Source of the DNA: Ochotona curzoniae
Taxonomy: Eukaryota > Chordata > Mammalia > Lagomorpha > Ochotonidae
Direction: 5' to 3'
Assembly: GCF_017591425.1 (NCBI RefSeq)
Contig: NW_024466599.1
Coordinates: 77,046,501-77,110,500, forward strand
DNA length: 64,000 bases
Position numbers and translations under genes: made by a program. Below are positions 48,125 through 64,000 of the stretch, one piece after another. How positions within the stretch are numbered: the stretch's first letter is position 1; every line of letters begins with the position of its first letter. Below the pieces are notes generated by a model, which was not told the origin of the DNA, searched no databases, and worked only from the letters and a program-made list of their open reading frames with translations.

Positions 48125-48900
48125 AATTTGAGTAGAGATGTATCCAGATGTATCCAAAGAAACACAAATGACTAACTAACAAGAATGTTCAGTATCTCTA
48201 AGTTGCGAGGAGATGAACTCATAATCACAAGAGCACATCCTTGGATATCCTCTCACATCGGTTATCAAAAAGACTAAGAATAATGACCGCTGATGAGGAG
48301 GTGGAGAAACCTTAGCTTCCCTTTCTGGAGACCAGTATAGAGTGGGATATCTGGGTCATCTCTTTAATAAAGTAGAGATTGGGATGCTCTGGTATCCCAC
48401 CTCCGGTCTCTATCTGAAGGACGTTAAATCAGCATGTGAGGGCGGTAGCAGCATCATCGAAGCACTAATCCGAAAATGAAGATAAAGAACCAACGTGTAT
48501 GTGTACCACCAGATGAATAGCTAAATGATATGTAATCCATCTGCTCCATGGACATTTGTTCAGGCATAAAAAGGAATAAAATTCTGTTATGACTGGAACA
48601 AGAGATATATTAAGTCAAAAAGCTAAGCACAGAAACACAAATGCTACATGTTCTGTCTCATTTGTGGAAGTTAAAGAAAATGGTTCAGCTGCTCTGAACA
48701 AAGAACACTTACTAGAGGTTTGGGAAAGCAGTGAGAGGAGTGTGGAATAGATAATGGGGCCAAGACAAGAGTTCCATCACATAGAAAGCATACGTTCCAG
48801 CCTCACACAGCACAGCAGGGTGACCACAGGTAAAAAAATTATGGTGGCATATAACACATGCAAAAATCTTAAAGACACAAATCAATATGACACAAACAAA
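48125..48900 (+). mobile_element. Old L1 3' portion
   Basis: The final ORF2 block (gcataaaaaggaataaaattctg) and the phrase acagaaacacaaatgctacatg followed by ctcatttgtggaagtta are the usual L1 3' region. Confidence 0.65.
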
Positions 48901-49010
48901 AAGAGAGAGAAGCCACTTGTTTGGTTTGGTTGGTTGAAGCTTCATGTATGTGTTGAAATATTTTGCCCTGTTCCTCATCAACATGTGGGAGTACTGCACG
49001 TTATATTTTA

Positions 49011-49349
49011 TTTTTTATTTTTTTTAAAGATTTATTTTTATTATTTTCTCATTGGAAAGGCGGATATACAGAGAGGAGAGACAGAGAGGAAGATCTTCCG
49101 TCCCATGATTCACTCCCCAAGTGAGCGCAACGGGCCGATACTATGCCCATCCGAAGCCAGGAGCCTCTTCTGGGTCTCCCACGTGGGTGCAGGTTCCCAA
49201 AGCTTTGGGCCGTCCTTGACTGCTTTCCCGGGCCACAGGCAGGGAGCTGGAAGGGAAGCGGGGCTGCCGGGGATAGAACCGGCGCCCATATGGGATCCCG
49301 GGCGTGCAAGGCGAGGACCTTTAACCACTTGCGCCACCGCGCCGGGCCC
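49011..49349 (-). mobile_element. Young CSINE with perfect target duplication
   Basis: tgcacgttatatttta occurs at 48995-49010 and 49350-49365. Near-consensus body; head on the plus strand reads gcgccaccgcgccgggccc. Confidence 0.97.
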
Positions 49350-49365
49350 TGCACGTTATATTTTA

Positions 49366-50633
49366 AAATACAATTTTTTGTTTGTTTGTTTTTAAGAAGT
49401 TGGTGCTGCTGATTGATACTCAGGAATGTACCTTGGCAGCAAAGTGATGAACTACAGGCTATCTGAAGACAAGGATCTTTCTGTTGCAATCACTTTAACA
49501 GGCAACTAGCCCCTGTTGCATTCTAAATACCCCCATGCGTTTTTACAGGGAGCAAATTTCCCCTCCATCCAAGATGAATACCTCAGCCTAATCAGGACAT
49601 TTTGTTGGCGTTTTCCCTAAAACCTATGTTTTAGGCCGTCCCCTGCCCGGCATTGCCAGACTGTAGAGCAAAGTCCCTGCTTGTTTGTCTTGTTTTCCCA
49701 CAAGTGACAAATTACTTAAGGGGAGAGTCTGTCTCATTTATTGTATATATCCTTAGTACTCTGGGCAGTTGTTGGACCATAAAAGGCACTTAGGGAATGA
49801 GCATTAATTTTCAAATGATCTGGAAGGAAAATAACATAAATGATCTATAAATGAACAGCTTGCTTTACACCTCCCTGTACAGGATTGTTCTCCACTGCCG
49901 TGCTTTTCCCTAACTTAAATGCTGGATGGCATATTCTCTGAAGGGCAGAAGAAGTGGTGCATGTTGCCGACAAAAGAGCTTGGGTGTTTAGGAGGGTGCA
50001 CCCTGGAATAGAAATGCACACGCATGTCATCCTTCGATCAGACCCGAGAACTTGCTGGATTCGGCAAATGACAAAACGTCTCCCCAGGACTAGACTAATA
50101 CATCAGCAGTTGTCATTTTCAACTGGTGCTTTCCGTCATGAAGGACAGCTGCTTTGCCAAGGCCAGAAAGTGTTGGCCACTTTCAAGGTCACTATCCCTT
50201 CTCAATTCTGGCACGGAGTCTGGAGTCTGGCAAGCCTGCCTTCTTAAAGTGGATTAGGTGTCCCCCACCCCTGAGAGCAAGAGGGCTGGCTGCACTCCAT
50301 ACTCTCCCTCTGAAATGTCTACTGTTGTTCTCCGAGGAGTCACTGGTTCCGCCCAGATCTGGGCCTGACTCATGCTCCCTGACCCGTGCACGCTTCCAGA
50401 CATGGCCACTGCCTGTACCTGCTACACCTGTAAGCTTTCTGATATCACCTTATTCTGATAGATAAGTCACAAATTAGCTTATGTGCAAAACAGAATTGGG
50501 TACTGGGCTACAATCCAAAAAGCAAAGCAATAAAATGAGTGAACAAATGAATAAATAAATGTTTCAAAACATTTGAATAATTACATGAAATTTCATATTT
50601 GTTTTCTGGCAGTTCCTTAAAACCATAAATGTG
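49366..50633. other. Unassigned unique sequence
   Basis: GC rises modestly after 50000. I recognise no exon, although the region is low in repeats and could hold regulatory DNA for the gene downstream. Confidence 0.4.
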
Positions 50634-50990
50634 GGTGTCTGGATGGTGGTATAGTGAGCTAATCCTCCACTTGCGGCTCAAGCACCCCATATGATCCCTG
50701 GTTAATGCCCTGGTTGCTTTGCTTTCAGTTCAGATCCCTGCTTATGATCTGGAAAGACAATGCAGGATAGCCAAAGTTCTTGGACCCCTGCATTCATGCG
50801 GTAGACCCCGAAAGAATCTTCTGACTCCTGGATTCTAATGGGCTCTGCTCTTTCTTAGCCATTTGGGGAGTGAGCCAGCTGGTGAACCATCAGATGGAAA
50901 ATCAATCAATCAATCAATCTCTGTGTGTGTGTGTTTCTTCTCTCTGAAAAATCTGCCTTTCAAATAAAGAAGAATAAAATATCTTAAACA
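50634..50990 (+). mobile_element. Old CSINE of the longer, rabbit-like type
   Basis: Head gggtgtctggatggtggtatag with cctccacttgcgg, body acccctgcattcatgcggtagacc, then an (ATCA)n run and a short GT run, tail tgcctttcaaataaagaa. Confidence 0.75.
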
Positions 50991-51640
50991 ATCATAAACT
51001 CACACATCTCTGCATGAAACAGAGGGGAGGGTGACTTTATCAAAAGACTAGCTAAATCTTCTTCAGAAAAGCAATGAGGGAATCCAGCAACCCAGACATA
51101 ACTAACCCTTCATGGCCAGTGATCCCAGTTGGGTTTTCCCACCTCAAAGAAAGCTGGTGGGTACAGTGACTGTCTATAGCCAAAACAACCAAAGGGGTGA
51201 TGGTACACATGGGGATTGATGCCGGAACAGAAATGGGTGTAGCATGCTCAGCGATATGCGAGCTTGTTGTGTGACAATCAGGAATGTTGGAAGAGGGTAA
51301 GAAAGGAAAAACAGCACATGCTCCTGCGACTTTGTTACTTCTTAAGCCTCATGTTTCTCTACCCTCGTGGCTTTAGCTACAGACACACACACAGAGATCT
51401 TTATGTTTACCAGGGAACTTCAAAAAGGCTATAAAAAATGAGATTAAAAATTTTTATTTTGGTGCATAAAAATTGAAAATCCATGTATAATTTCTTTTAT
51501 AATATCCATTTTCCATTTACTTTTTTTTTTTACCATTTACTTTTTAAGGCTACTCATATGCGTGGTTTTTAAAAAAACGTTCACAACAAAATTAAATTAT
51601 CTTTTACTTCCATTTTCCACAGACTGTTTTGACGGGCTGT
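50991..51640. other. Unassigned sequence with a possible inverted-repeat element
   Basis: At 51415-51540 aacttcaaaaaggctataaaaaatg and a later ataatatccattttccat form a loose inverted arrangement, like a small non-autonomous DNA element. The family is uncertain. Confidence 0.3.
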
Positions 51641-51642
51641 CG

Positions 51643-51675
<33 letters not shown>

Positions 51676-51676
51676 G
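51641..51676. repeat. Alternating (CG)n(CA)n dinucleotide tract
   Basis: A 36-base strictly alternating pyrimidine-purine run begins with five CG units and continues as CA. It sits about 660 bases before the inferred SLC5A7 start. Such tracts can adopt Z-DNA under negative supercoiling, and the CG part is the strongest kind of Z-forming sequence. Confidence 0.9.
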
Positions 51677-52304
51677 AATGCAGCTGGAGCTTGGGGCGCA
51701 TATTCCTGGAGAGATAAACATTCGGCATAGCAATATAGGTCGATAGGTATACAGGTATCCTTGCACTTTAAACGGAGACATCGCATTTGTTAGTTCTGAA
51801 CCAGTGTGTTTTAGACGGCGAGCCCCCTGGCTGGCACCGCGAGGAAAGCTGCTTTGGCTGACTTCTGGGATCACCTGTCTGCAACCCTGTGGAAGGGGCT
51901 TTCAGAACCTTCCTGAGGTTTTCCTAGCGGCCCGGTGCCTCCCATCCTTGCGCGCAATCGGAGACGCCAAAGAAACAACCCCTGCTGGGGTTGGGAGGGC
52001 AAGAACGGGGGACACCACCCTCCAGGTCTTCCAGCCGCTCCGTAAGTGGGAAAACAGAGAAGTTGGACTTGACCAAAACCTCAGAGAATTGCTCCCTCCG
52101 CAGCAACTCTTCCCCTGAATCGGGATGCTGCGAGTCAGGGCTCTGGCCCCGTGCCCGGGTTTGGCCCCAGCTCCCAGGGCCTGTTGCCTTCGCACCCTCA
52201 CCCCACGCTCCTCACGAGGGCACCGTCCCCCGCATCCGCCCCAGCACCGCTTCGTTCTGACGTCTGCCTCCAGGACTCTGACGATCGCCCCCGCCGGCCG
52301 CCCT

Positions 52305-52310
52305 TATAAA
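52305..52310 (+). promoter_or_regulatory. SLC5A7: TATA box of SLC5A7
   Basis: The motif ttataaagg lies in GC-rich sequence about 286 bases before the exon 1 donor. It places initiation near 52335-52340. The position is inferred from spacing, not from transcript data. Confidence 0.65.
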
Positions 52311-52335
52311 GGGGACCCGTCCCGATACTCGGATC

Positions 52336-52591
52336 AATCGCCGCCGCCTTGCCCTCTGCCGCGCCCGCACCTGTCCGCTCCGCGCCCTTCCAGATCTTTG
52401 CCCCCGCGGGGCAAGGCGCCGAGGTGACCGTGCGGACCCCAGCCCCTGTCCTCTCCAAACTGCACCCCTGGCCACTTCACCTGCTTTGCTAGAATCCACT
52501 TTAGAACGGACACACCCCACAGTTCCAGGGGCGGCGGCCGGGGCGGAGCCCTACCGGGAGAAGCGCATCTCCACCAAGGCGACCACTCCAG
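52336..52591 (+). other. SLC5A7: SLC5A7 exon 1, non-coding 5' UTR
   Basis: The 3' end is fixed by a strong donor, cag|gtaagt, at 52591/52592. The 5' end is estimated from the TATA box. I see no ATG in the exon, so translation would start in exon 2, as in the known mammalian gene. GC boxes at about 52528 and 52540 lie inside the exon. Confidence 0.7.
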
Positions 52592-53901
52592 GTAAGTGCG
52601 CTACGGAGCCGGCGTCTCGGGCTCCTGGGCCGCGCCCTCGGGTCCTCGGTGGCCCCGGAGCTGGGGAGTGTTGGAGGGGACGGGACGTGGTTCTTTGGTA
52701 TCCCGGTTGGGACGCGCCGCCGGACGTCTCTCTGGCCCTTACAGTTTGCCTGGTGCAAGAGACTACAAAGAAGTCCCCTACCCCCTTCCCTCCCACCCAC
52801 CCCCGGGGAAGCCGCAGGGGAGCAGGGAAGCTCTGGGATCGCAACCCCAGAAAGCACTTGATGGAATCACAAAGGCAGACAGAGCCCGCCAGGCCCGCCC
52901 AAGGATGCTTTTTCTTTTTCTTCTTTTTTCTTTTTTCTTTTGGCTCCCTGAATCTTTGGGAAGCTCCTTGGCTCCATTTCCAGCAACCATCTACCACCTG
53001 CTTGCACAAGTATGTGAGTTCGCTCAGAAACTTGTGTGTGAATTAAGGTGCACGAATTAGCTGTGATGAGCATGACAAGAAAAACAAAAGAGCAGCAGTG
53101 TTACAGCTGAAGGACTTAGAGTTTGACATTTGTCTTCTGACAGTCTTTTTTTTTTTGGTTGCTTTGTTTCGCCTTTAATACCCTCTACCCTCCATTACGT
53201 TCTTAGGCAATTGGTCTTTTTAAAGTATTGTGTGTGTGTGTATGCTATTAGGGGAATGGGAGGGAGAAGCTCTGAAAGGAGCAAAAGGCAATGGACCATC
53301 AACACATTGGAGCTTTCAACAATAACACTTCTTTGCTTAAGGGAACCTTGAACCACAGGAACTTGTTGAAAATGTGGATTTGAATTTTAGAAACTGATTT
53401 TCCTGAATTGTTCCTGTCCTGATATTTTCCATCTAAGGTTGCTTAAGGGAACCATTTCCTAAAATTGTTCAAAATGATAAATGAGAGGGCTGACTGAATG
53501 AGTGAATATTTAAAAATTATTACAGTAAGTTATTTCAAATATACTTACATTACTGAAAAAAAATCTAACCTAGCAACTTAATTCCAAAACCCGAATAAGT
53601 CTATATTTTTTTTTGTAAAGGCTTTATTGATAGAGTTAGTAAGAATGTTCATTTTTAAGTAGTAAGAATTTATTCAAGACAAATAATTATGATCCTACTT
53701 GTAACATGTTTCCATATTTTCTTGCTTCTGTTAAGAGCTGGAAAAATATTTAATTCTGTAACAGAGACAGAACAAGAGAGCGCTTATTTGTAGTGATATC
53801 TCTTGATTCCAACCTCTCTTTCTTTAAGTGGCAGATTTCTCGTAAACCTTTTTTTTTAAATTCCTGGCTGCCTTGTAATGCGGGATTGTATTTTTCTTCA
53901 G
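52592..53901 (+). other. SLC5A7: SLC5A7 intron 1
   Basis: The first part, to about 52760, is still CpG-rich. A pyrimidine-rich run lies at 52909-52941. The remainder is unique AT-rich sequence with a short TG repeat near 53229. No SINE or L1 was recognised, and the intron may keep regulatory sequence close to the promoter. Confidence 0.7.
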
Positions 53902-59072
<5,171 letters not shown>

Positions 59073-59635
59073 TAACTGCACACCAGGTGCACAGCCTCAT
59101 TCAGCGACCGTTGCTGCTCACAAATTACTGAATCACATATTGAATGATGTTTATGGTCACCGACGCTTCACAGAAATTCTACACTTATCCACAACACAGC
59201 TACAGTGGCTAAAGAAAACCGTGACTGCATTTGTTTTTTACTTGAATTGTATCAACAGAGTGACGCCCCTGAGGTTTTTTTTTTTTTTATGATGAATAAG
59301 AAATGTTTATTTAAAGGAAATTTTCATGGCAATATTCCATAAACCAGGGATTAAGGACGATATTAGCAAACATTTTGGGTGTTTTGGAGCGTTAAGTGTG
59401 TCCAATTACTTCCTTCCTGTGAAAAGAGAATTTTGTTTTACCTCCTATTGGTTTTTCTATCCTTTCTTCGAAAAGGGGATAGCTTACCACCTAATGATTT
59501 TTCTAATAGTAAGTAGTTTTGGTTGACACAAAACTAAACTTCTCAAAGGACCCAATCCCAAGTGCTATAAAAGAAACTAAAACTTTTAAAGATGTTGATT
59601 TATAAAAAGTCATTTTGCTGTCTTTTAAAGCACTT

Positions 59636-59985
59636 TTAAGGTTTATTTACTTATTCATTTGAAATGCAGTGGGAGAAAAGAAGAGGAAGAGAGGGAAAAA
59701 GGGAGCGGGAGAGAAAGAGGATGGGGACAAGAAAGAAAGAGAGGAAGACAAAGAGAAAGAGGAGAGAAGCGAGGTTGTCTGTGATCGGTTTAATGCCTGC
59801 AGTGTTGGGCCGGGCCAGGCAAAACAGAAGCCAGGAATTTAATCCAGGTGTCCCACGTTGATGGCAGGAACCCAGACAGAGCCATCATTTCCTATCTCCC
59901 AGTCTGCTTTGGCAGGAAGCTGAAATGGTGAGTAAAGCTGGGACTCAAACTCCCAAGTATCCACTTAAATAGCTAAATATCTATC
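59636..59985 (-). mobile_element. Old CSINE with expanded purine tail side
   Basis: Starts aggtttatttacttattcatttg, then a long purine-rich run. Body words include gaagccaggaatttaatccagg and tcccagtctgctttggcagg. Confidence 0.6.
59671..59774. repeat. Purine-rich tract in SLC5A7 intron 4
   Basis: About 100 bases almost entirely A and G on the plus strand, with only isolated C or T interruptions. It probably expanded from the GAGA-rich end of the CSINE. Confidence 0.85.
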
Positions 59986-60549
59986 GCTATCTTTGTTTTA
60001 ATTTATTTTAAAGCCCAGTATCTGCTAGGATTTAAAACGCACTTAAAGCTCTGATGTTGTTACATGTAGCTAATTCCCACAGTCAAGTACTCTTTTCAGG
60101 ATTAGTTTACCGCAAGCCAAAATCCCAGACAGAATGAGGTATTAGGAGGTCCTTAATTTCAATAGGAATGGGAGTGAGGGTGGAAGGGGAGCAGAAAGGG
60201 AAACATTTCCTGCCATGGTGGGAGGATGAAGGCTGCCAGGACAGGGGTGCGGGACAAGATGGAGGAGGCAGGTAAGAAGGGAAGGGAGAGGGGGAAGAAG
60301 AAGGGAGAGGCTGTGTGTCAGCCCCAAGGACTGGCAACTGAAATGATCTGAGCCACAGGTAGGTGGGTGAAGACTATGGGGAGGGGCCGTGAGAGACTGG
60401 GGAGTCGGATTCTGAGGTGAGGTGCCAGGTTACATCCGCTTGGTGGAAAACCAGACTGGCCTAAAATTTGTGAGCTGTGGGGAAGGGGAAGCAGGTCGGG
60501 GCTCTTGGTCCAAGATGGGATGTTGGAGTCACTCCTCACAGTATCAGAA

Positions 60550-60845
60550 CAGGCAGTGATGGCAGCAGCTAAGATGCCACGGTGACACCTGCATCTTGTA
60601 TCAGAGTCTGAGTTCAAGTTCCGGATCTGTATTGTCTCCAACTTCCTGTTAATCTGCGCCTGGGCAGTGCAGGAGATGGCTGGTGCATTCAGATCCCTGC
60701 CACCAGTAAGGAGAACCCCTTTGAGTCCTCTTTAGTTCTGACTGCTATGAGCATTTGGGGAGTTAATCAGCAGATCAGGGATACTGTTTGCTCTGTGTAG
60801 CTCTGTGTGTGTACGAAGTAAATAAGCTAAATATGTAAGTATTAG
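60550..60845 (+). mobile_element. Old CSINE
   Basis: ggcagtgatggcagcagctaag, gagttcaagttccggatctg, gagcatttggggagttaatcagcag, tail cgaagtaaataagc. Confidence 0.6.
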
Positions 60846-61497
60846 AAAAACAAATATAACATCAAGTGTCAATGTTAACTGTAAATAGAATTCCCAGGAA
60901 ATGAGCTATCACAAGAACTCTGCTGACAGAATACATGATTAGCATAAACTACTAGCAAAACCACCAAACTTGAAATATTTGAATAAATTAACACCTGTAA
61001 AAGCACAGAACTATGGTTTGTTAGTAGACAATTTCAGGATGAAAGAATTCAGCCAGAACTTCCATCTAGTTGATATGTGTTCTTACTAACTCACATAAGA
61101 AACCATCCCAATCCCGAGGTTCCTGTCAACTCTAATGCAATTTTAGAAACCCAGACATGCAGGTGCTCCACCTGTAGCTGGTGAGACCCTCTCAACAGAG
61201 CAGGACTGCTGAGGCAGCTGGAAATAGAACCCCCTAGCCAGAAACTGAGTCTGCCTCATCTGCAGTCTCATTCTGAGGCTTACTCAGGTCTTTCCCATCA
61301 CATGTCCATGTCCCCATCTGGCAGGTGACCCGGTCTCTTCCTTTCCTTGCCCACCTTTTTCTGTGCCCTTGCAGTTCTGTTTGCAGTTCTGCCCTCTGTA
61401 CCATCTGCACATGATGGCCATTCAGGTCCTTCTAACATCAGATCTCATCACGTGCCTCTGCTGATTAAAACTAAACTTTTGGATAGGTCCCATGTGT
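60846..61497. other. SLC5A7: Unassigned intronic sequence
   Basis: No exon or repeat recognised. Confidence 0.4.
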
Positions 61498-61512
61498 ACG
61501 AGTTGAGTTTTA

Positions 61513-61848
61513 TTTTTTTTAAAGATTTATTTTTATTATTTATTAATTGGAAAGGCGGATATACAGAGAGGAGAGACAGAGAGGAAGATCTTTTGTCCTA
61601 TGATTCACTCCCCAAGTGAGCACAACGGCCGATACTATGCCAATCCGAACCAGGAGCCTCTTCCGGGTCTCCCACGCAGGTGCAGGGTCCCAAAGCTTTG
61701 GGCCGTCCTCGACTGCTTTCCCGGGCCACAGGCAGGGAGCTGGAAAGGAAGCGGGGCTGCCGGGATAGAACCGGCACCCATATGGGATCCCGGGCGTGCA
61801 AGGCGAGGACCTTAACCACTTGGGCCACTGCGCCACCGCGCCTAGCCC
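61513..61848 (-). mobile_element. Young CSINE with perfect target duplication
   Basis: acgagttgagtttta at 61498-61512 and 61849-61863. Near-consensus, but its head has an extra partial duplication (gggccactgcgccaccgcgcctagccc). Confidence 0.96.
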
Positions 61849-63204
61849 ACGAGTTGAGTTTTAATTTTTCCCTTTCATCATTCATCTTAACCCATTGACT
61901 CTTCCTTCTGTGAACTGCGTTTCTTCTTTCTCGCCTCTGACGTGATGTAAGCCCAGACACATGGGCTTTTTGCACTCATCTGCCCTCTTCCCCATCTCGT
62001 CATCGGCCTGGCACATCACCAGCACTTTCAGATTAGCTCATGCACATTACTTCCTGGACCAGTCACCTTTCCTCTGGGCTCCCTTATGCAAATGGGAATG
62101 TTCTTTTCCACGAAGTTACATTATTCCATATGATGCCTTGCTCATTTCTTTGTTTCATGCACAATTCTCAACTGTGAACACGGATTATATTGTGTTATCC
62201 AATCACAAAGGAATCTATAAAACACTTCTAAGTATGCCTACTTCAAAAAAGCAATACCGCCTTTTGACTCACCAGTGTAATCCAATTATGTATTGAATTT
62301 TAGACACCTGTAGGGATCTGAAAATTGAACTTAGATGATTGGCTCTTGGATTTTAGATCTACTTGTAAGATAACATGAGGTGGGATCATCAAAGATCTTC
62401 AGGCTTATTATTTTCTCTTTGGGCCAAGAGTGATTTCACACCATCCCACTGAACACTAGCGATTCCTTCTTGGGAATTAGCAGGCTAGTGGCTGAGTAGC
62501 TTTCCTCAGTGAGTTAATACTACTGTTTGGTATCTGGGCATTTCATCTCTCCTTACAAAAAGACAGTAGTATAGTTGAAGTCCGCAGTCAAACTTGAAGA
62601 GGTAAGAATGAAAGAAAAATAAGGTGATTTTTACCTTTTATTATACGTACGATGCTGCAAAGTTATCTGCTTCCCCTGTTATCCTATGTAGCCTTTGCAA
62701 TATCAATATTAATTTATATTGCCTTTCTCTCTCCCAAAGTCTCGGATAATCTTGTGTTATTTTCTTAACCTCTGACTGCAAACCAAGGAATTGTTTGATG
62801 TGGAAAAGCACAGAGTGTGTTATAAATTAGAGCAATAATTTAGTGGAAGTTGTTGCACCTCTCTGGTATAAGATTTCTGTGCTTCTATGATGGTGAGATC
62901 ATGTGTGAAACTATCCCTCTTTCTCTCATTAGTTCAGACACAAGGAGAGTTGATTTTCCACTGATGGCAACACTAGGAATTTTGATTTTAATGGCAAGCT
63001 ACCTGCTGGGGTATTAATAATAAAAAAAGAGTGGGCTAAATATCTAACAATATAAAGTGTTCACTTTTGGTGAATAAAGATGGATTTCTATTACCGAGCC
63101 CTGCATGTGGAATTGACTTAATGAGCTAATGCTCCTAAAATATTTTAAAAGTTCAAAATTAATAGCTCAATCTTGGATTTTGTTACCACTATTTTTATTG
63201 AAAA

Positions 63205-63325
63205 TGTATTTCTTTATTTGAAATTCAGAGCTACAGAGAGGGAGATACAGAGATAGAGAGAAAGATTCTCTACCCACTGGATCCCAGATGCCTGCGACTG
63301 GGACTGGGCCAGGCCTTAGATGGAA
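63205..63325 (-). mobile_element. CSINE tail fragment
   Basis: atttctttatttgaaattcagagc, then gagagaaagattctctacc; it breaks off after about 120 bases. Confidence 0.5.
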
Positions 63326-63510
63326 TGAAAATGAAAAGTGGAGTTAAAAGAAAATTAATTGAATGGGAAAATGAACATTAAATGAAGAAATGAATAAAAA
63401 GATAAGTTTATTTTGGTGGAAGACCTTGAAACCTCTGCACATTTTATAAAGTTCCCTCTTACTTATATTTCAAAAAATTCAAATTTAGCTTTTGAAAATA
63501 GTTTGCAAGT

Positions 63511-63828
63511 TTTTAAAGATTTATTTTTGTTTTATTGGAAAGTCAGATATACAGAGAGGAAGATAGAGAGGAAGATCCTCCATCTGATGATTCACTTCTT
63601 AAGCAACCAAAACAGCCGGTGCTGTGCCAATCCAAAACCAGGAGCCTCTTGCGGGTCTCCCACATGGGTGCAGGATCCAAGGCTTTGGACCATCCATTAC
63701 TTCTTTCCCAGGCCACAAGCAGGGAGCTGGATGGGAAGTGGGCCCACCAGGATTAGAACCAGCGTCCAGATGGGCTCCTGGCTTATGCAAGGCGAAGACT
63801 TTATCTGCTAGGCTACCATGCCAGGCCC
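63511..63828 (-). mobile_element. CSINE, moderately young
   Basis: ttttaaagatttatttttg with a standard body and a head ending ctaccatgccaggcccc. Confidence 0.9.
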
Positions 63829-64000
63829 CAAATTTAACTTTATAAATGGTTTTATTTACAGAAAATGTAATCTTAAGCTACAGAAATAGACTGATTTCAC
63901 AACCATTCTGGAAGCATGATTTGTTTCATTCACCACATTGATTTAGCTGTTAAGAAATTACGTGAGGGAAAATTTATTTGCATTTTAATTGTGATGGGGA

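Larger units (their letters stand above)
51950..52760 (+). promoter_or_regulatory. SLC5A7: SLC5A7 CpG-rich promoter region
   Basis: This is the only markedly GC- and CpG-rich stretch in the window; almost everything else is AT-rich. It contains a TATA box at 52305-52310 and two GC-box cores (ggggcgg) at about 52528 and 52540, inside exon 1. It ends soon after the exon 1 splice donor. A CpG island combined with a real TATA box suits a gene with focused, cell-type-restricted initiation. I looked for a match to the REST/RE1 silencer and did not see one, so neuron-specific control is not explained by what is visible here. Confidence 0.8.

Noticed and set aside
48754..49395. 213-codon plus-strand frame
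   Set aside because: It joins old L1 3' sequence to the inside of a young CSINE, so it is a chimera of repeats.
52486..53046. 186-codon plus-strand frame across the promoter region
   Set aside because: It runs through SLC5A7 exon 1, its splice donor and intron 1. Length is explained by high GC and few stops; no protein resemblance.

Overview
This is a stretch of lagomorph nuclear genome, most likely a pika (Ochotona). The evidence is about 38 copies of the lagomorph C-SINE (CSINE). The youngest copies carry a tRNA-like head, the phrase 'cgttgcgctcacttgggg' near the 3' end and a short A-rich tail, which I associate with pika rather than rabbit. The genus is an inference; the order Lagomorpha is much safer. 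There is no prokaryotic gene structure, CRISPR array or operon.

Only one functional gene is visible. It is the 5' part of SLC5A7, the sodium- and chloride-coupled high-affinity choline transporter CHT1, on the + strand in the last 12 kb. A GC-rich promoter (about 51950-52760) with a TATA box at 52305 drives a non-coding first exon ending at 52591. Coding exons lie at 53953-54130 (start codon at 53953), 58042-58155 and 58876-59031. All splice sites are canonical and all coding introns seen are phase 1. They encode residues 1-150 of about 580; the remaining exons lie beyond the window.

The other 52 kb is gene-poor and packed with retroelements. 1-22 kb: CSINEs of several ages in unique AT-rich DNA, an LTR-like pair at 7.7-8.7 kb, and a DNA-transposon remnant near 6.7 kb. 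22.5-24.4 kb: two L1 ORF2 fragments facing each other. 24.4-27.4 kb: a rearranged endogenous retrovirus (ERV) bounded by two related LTR-like repeats of about 0.6 kb. 28-31.7 kb: old L1 pieces and a cluster of three co-oriented CSINEs. 31.7-35 kb: an L1 with a full 5' end on the - strand whose ORF2 part is deleted, partly inverted and tandemly duplicated. 35.2-43 kb: an old + strand L1 split by a class II (betaretrovirus-like) ERV at 35988-40323 on the - strand, with two LTRs, a primer-binding site, a polypurine tract, a 6-bp target duplication and broken gag, pol and env. 45.4-47.1 kb: an HSP90AA1 processed pseudogene, itself split by a young CSINE. 47.7-51 kb: more CSINEs and L1.

I did not find a convincing previously undescribed biological system. 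The most unusual items are a 26-bp CSINE head flanked by a perfect 19-bp duplication, the scrambled L1, leader repeats in the class II ERV that share sequence with its LTR, and a Gly-to-Asp change relative to my recollection of human CHT1. Coordinates of repeats are by eye and may be off by tens of bases except where a target duplication fixes them.
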